DNA from: an uncultured Eubacteriales bacterium
GTDB taxonomy: Bacteria; Bacillota; Clostridia; Oscillospirales; Oscillospiraceae
Direction of reading: 5' to 3'
Length of the DNA: 41,018 nt
Assembly (NCBI GenBank): GCA_900314485.1
Contig: OMVL01000008.1
Coordinates: 1 to 41,018 of the forward strand
This document shows positions 39,347 through 41,018 of the stretch, piece after piece (position 1 is the first letter of the stretch; each line of letters begins with the position of its first letter). The notes under the pieces were generated by a model, which did not search any database, was not told the DNA's origin, and saw only the letters and a list, made by a program, of their open reading frames with translations. The position numbers were made by a program, and so were the translations under genes.

Positions 39347-40856
39347 GATGAAACAGCTGCAGGGGATGGACATCCATCATCCACAGCGTCACCAAATAGA
39401 GAAACAGCCCTATGGCAGTGCAGCAGAAGAGGGTCACTGCCATGGGGCTGTTTTGCTGTCCCATGGCCATGTACAGCAGGTGTACGCAAAGCCCGGAGAG
39501 GAGGGCGCCCAGAGCCGGGGCGGAAAAGGCCTGGAAGAAATTGAGCCGCAGTCCCGTCCGGCGGGCGATGAGCAGATAACGCAGCAATACCCCCAGAGCT
39601 GAGGTCACGATCAGACCGATGAGAAATCCATCCAGGCCCCGGCCGGTGACGGTAAAGACCAGCTGCAAGGCGCCGCAGAGCAGGCTGACCGCCGCCGACC
39701 AGATCTGCTTGCCGATGCCGTTGAGCACCGAAGCCAGCACAGACTCATAGCTCCCCAGCACCACGCCCACGGCAAGGGGCAGCAGATGGTCGCCCACCGT
39801 CTCATTTTGAAACAGCAGTTCACCCAGATCCGGCCCCAAGGTCACCAGGAATGCGGTGGCGGGCAGGACGATGACAGATGCCGCCAGGATGGCCTTGGAG
39901 ATCTTCTCCCGGCACTCCCGCTCCCGCTTTTTTGCCTGACACTGGCTGAGCCGGGGGACGATGGCGAGACAGAGCGCCCCGATGAAAGCAGAGGGGAGAT
40001 TGAGCAGCGGCACTGTCATGCCAAATACCACGCCGAACTGGCTCATGGCCTCTGACTCTGTCAGTCCCACAGCCATCAGCTTCCGGGGGATAAGGATGGA
40101 GTTGGCGGAGGCCATCAGGTTGCCTAACAGGGCGGTGGCTGCCACAGGAATAGCTACCCGGGCCATCTGGCTGGCAAGTCCGGTGACAGGCCTCTCCTCC
40201 CGGCCATAGGTGCGCCCCCGCTCCCGCCGCTTTCTCAGCAGCGTCAGAGAGGAGGAGGAAAACACCTCGCTGATCAGCATGCCCAAAACAATGAGCGCCA
40301 CCGTGACGGAGGGGTCCTCCGGGAGAAAAAACCACACCAGTCCCAGCACAGCGGCAGTGCGGACAAACTGCTCGCCCAGCTCCACCGCCGCCGGCAGCCG
40401 GACCTCTCCCATACCGTAGAAGTGGTGCTTGGTCAGATTCTCCACCCCGGTGAGCAGCAGCACGGGGAGGAGGAGCATCAGCCCCAGCCGGGTCCGCTCG
40501 TCCCCCAGGAGCAGAGAGGCAATGGGCCCGCTGAACAGTACCACTGCCATGGCAATGGGCATCCATAGCAGGACCAGCCCCCGAAAGCCCAGGGTGAGGA
40601 TGCGCCGGACGGCGGCATGCTGTCCCAGCGCATCATAACTGGCCGTCAGAGAGGAGATGGCCACCGTCAGCCCGGTGACGGCGATGGAGAGAAAGATGGA
40701 GTAGACCGGCATAATGAGTTGGTACAGGCCCATGGTCTCCGCACCCACCAGACGGGAGAGACACACCCGATAGAAAAAGGCCAGGAGCTGGGCTACCAGT
40801 CCTACCGCCGTCAGCAGCAGGGTGGAGCGGGTGAGTGAGTTCTGCCGGTCGTTCAT
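39285..40856 (-). CDS. spoVB: SpoVB-like polysaccharide/lipid II flippase family protein
   Basis: The 523-residue protein has about 14 hydrophobic segments of the MATE/MOP superfamily. The start NSLTRSTLLLTAVGLVAQLL and FYRVCLSRLVGAETMGLYQL near residue 28 are typical of SpoVB and Wzx-like proteins. LLTGVENLTKHHFYGMGEV near 135 and VFGMTVPLLNLPSAFIGAL near 275 follow. SpoVB moves cell-wall precursors during spore cortex formation; MurJ or another polysaccharide flippase remains possible. The C-terminus is unusually basic and Ser/Arg-rich (LTRRRVSRSARSTTRRTENG) and is encoded by DNA antisense to the end of spoIIR. GGGGG lies about 10 nt before the ATG. Confidence 0.8.
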   Translation of the reverse strand: MNDRQNSLTRSTLLLTAVGLVAQLLAFFYRVCLSRLVGAETMGLYQLIMPVYSIFLSIAVTGLTVAISSLTASYDALGQHAAVRRILTLGFRGLVLLWMPIAMAVVLFSGPIASLLLGDERTRLGLMLLLPVLLLTGVENLTKHHFYGMGEVRLPAAVELGEQFVRTAAVLGLVWFFLPEDPSVTVALIVLGMLISEVFSSSSLTLLRKRRERGRTYGREERPVTGLASQMARVAIPVAATALLGNLMASANSILIPRKLMAVGLTESEAMSQFGVVFGMTVPLLNLPSAFIGALCLAIVPRLSQCQAKKRERECREKISKAILAASVIVLPATAFLVTLGPDLGELLFQNETVGDHLLPLAVGVVLGSYESVLASVLNGIGKQIWSAAVSLLCGALQLVFTVTGRGLDGFLIGLIVTSALGVLLRYLLIARRTGLRLNFFQAFSAPALGALLSGLCVHLLYMAMGQQNSPMAVTLFCCTAIGLFLYLVTLWMMDVHPLQLFHLTRRRVSRSARSTTRRTENG

Positions 40857-40919
40857 ATCATTGTCCCCCTAGAAAAATGCTTACACCAGTCTATGTGGAC
40901 AAGGGGGCAAAAAGAAGAT

Positions 40920-40949
40920 GGGGCTGTCTCACTAAAACGAGGCAGCCCC
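40920..40949. terminator. hairpin GGGGCTGTCTC upstream of the flippase gene
   Basis: Arms GGGGCTGTCTC and GAGGCAGCCCC (one G-U-type pair) have an 8-nt loop. The sequence shares GGGGCTGTCTCA with the IS1182-associated hairpin at 2700-2744, so it may be an insertion-sequence end or a terminator derived from one. Confidence 0.5.
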
Positions 40950-40975
40950 AAAGTTCATATGACAGAAACTAACGA

Positions 40976-41002
40976 CAGCCGGCTCTGTTCAAGAGTCGGC
41001 TG
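40976..41002. other. second hairpin at the right edge
   Basis: An 11-bp stem (CAGCCGGCTCT / AGAGTCGGCTG, one G-U pair) with a 5-nt loop lies 26 nt after the previous hairpin. No gene is visible from 40857 to the window end; this is probably the edge of a mobile or intergenic repeat. Confidence 0.45.
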
Positions 41003-41018
41003 CCGGCGTATAATTAGG

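Noticed and set aside
1-41018. Circular molecule, because both ends contain AGAGTC/GACTCT-type sequence
   Set aside because: The similarity is about ten bases and the gene content is chromosomal; no terminal overlap is visible.

Overview
The window looks like chromosomal DNA of a GC-rich, spore-forming Clostridia member, most plausibly an Oscillospiraceae gut bacterium (Flavonifractor/Lawsonibacter-like). This is inferred from GC-rich Gram-positive genes, spoIIR and a SpoVB-like flippase, an FtsEX locus with NlpC/P60 partners, ECF-transporter S components, and palindromic repeats of a type I recall from gut Clostridia. No rRNA or other taxonomic marker confirms it.

Layout. 1-2750 is a mobile-element graveyard: an IS256-type transposase fragment, a 5'-truncated tyrosine recombinase beside tRNA-Arg(CCG), an IS3-type orfB fragment and a frameshifted IS1182-type transposase. 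2779-6820 (minus strand) carries two ECF S components, a TIGR01440/YwlG-like gene, fabG and ilvE. A 175-bp direct repeat that includes the fabG 3' end flanks the YwlG-like/ECF pair. 7076-12804 holds a DagK-like lipid kinase, a divergent EF-G-like GTPase, mreB and an AspB-type aminotransferase. 13149-19257 is a plus-strand run: ddl, murF, an ABC-F ATPase, a YdcF-like protein and prfA. A palindrome-plus-DUF559 endonuclease unit (19259-19750) then separates prfA from a Sua5/YwlC-type gene, coaE, an M18 aminopeptidase, uppP, ftsK/spoIIIE and a Cof-type HAD phosphatase. tRNA-Arg(ACG), a DUF4830 protein and an RsuA-family pseudouridine synthase follow.

29085-34737 contains a PucR/CdaR-type regulator, then ftsE-ftsX and two tandem paralogous secreted coiled-coil NlpC/P60 hydrolases. 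Both hydrolase genes break frame at the same sequence. 34877-39346 is an Lrp-type regulator, aminotransferase, DUF1015 gene, ispE and spoIIR, converging on and overlapping a SpoVB-like flippase gene.

The dominant theme is the cell envelope and its division and sporulation programmes: Ddl and MurF make the peptidoglycan precursor, UppP recycles the lipid carrier, IspE feeds isoprenoid supply, MreB guides wall growth, FtsEX probably activates the hydrolases, FtsK moves DNA, and SpoIIR/SpoVB act in sporulation. The most unusual items are the shared breakpoint in the twin hydrolases, the inverted-palindrome/DUF559 unit, and the repeat-flanked vitamin-transporter-like cassette. All calls come from reading the sequence and recalling protein families; no database search was run.
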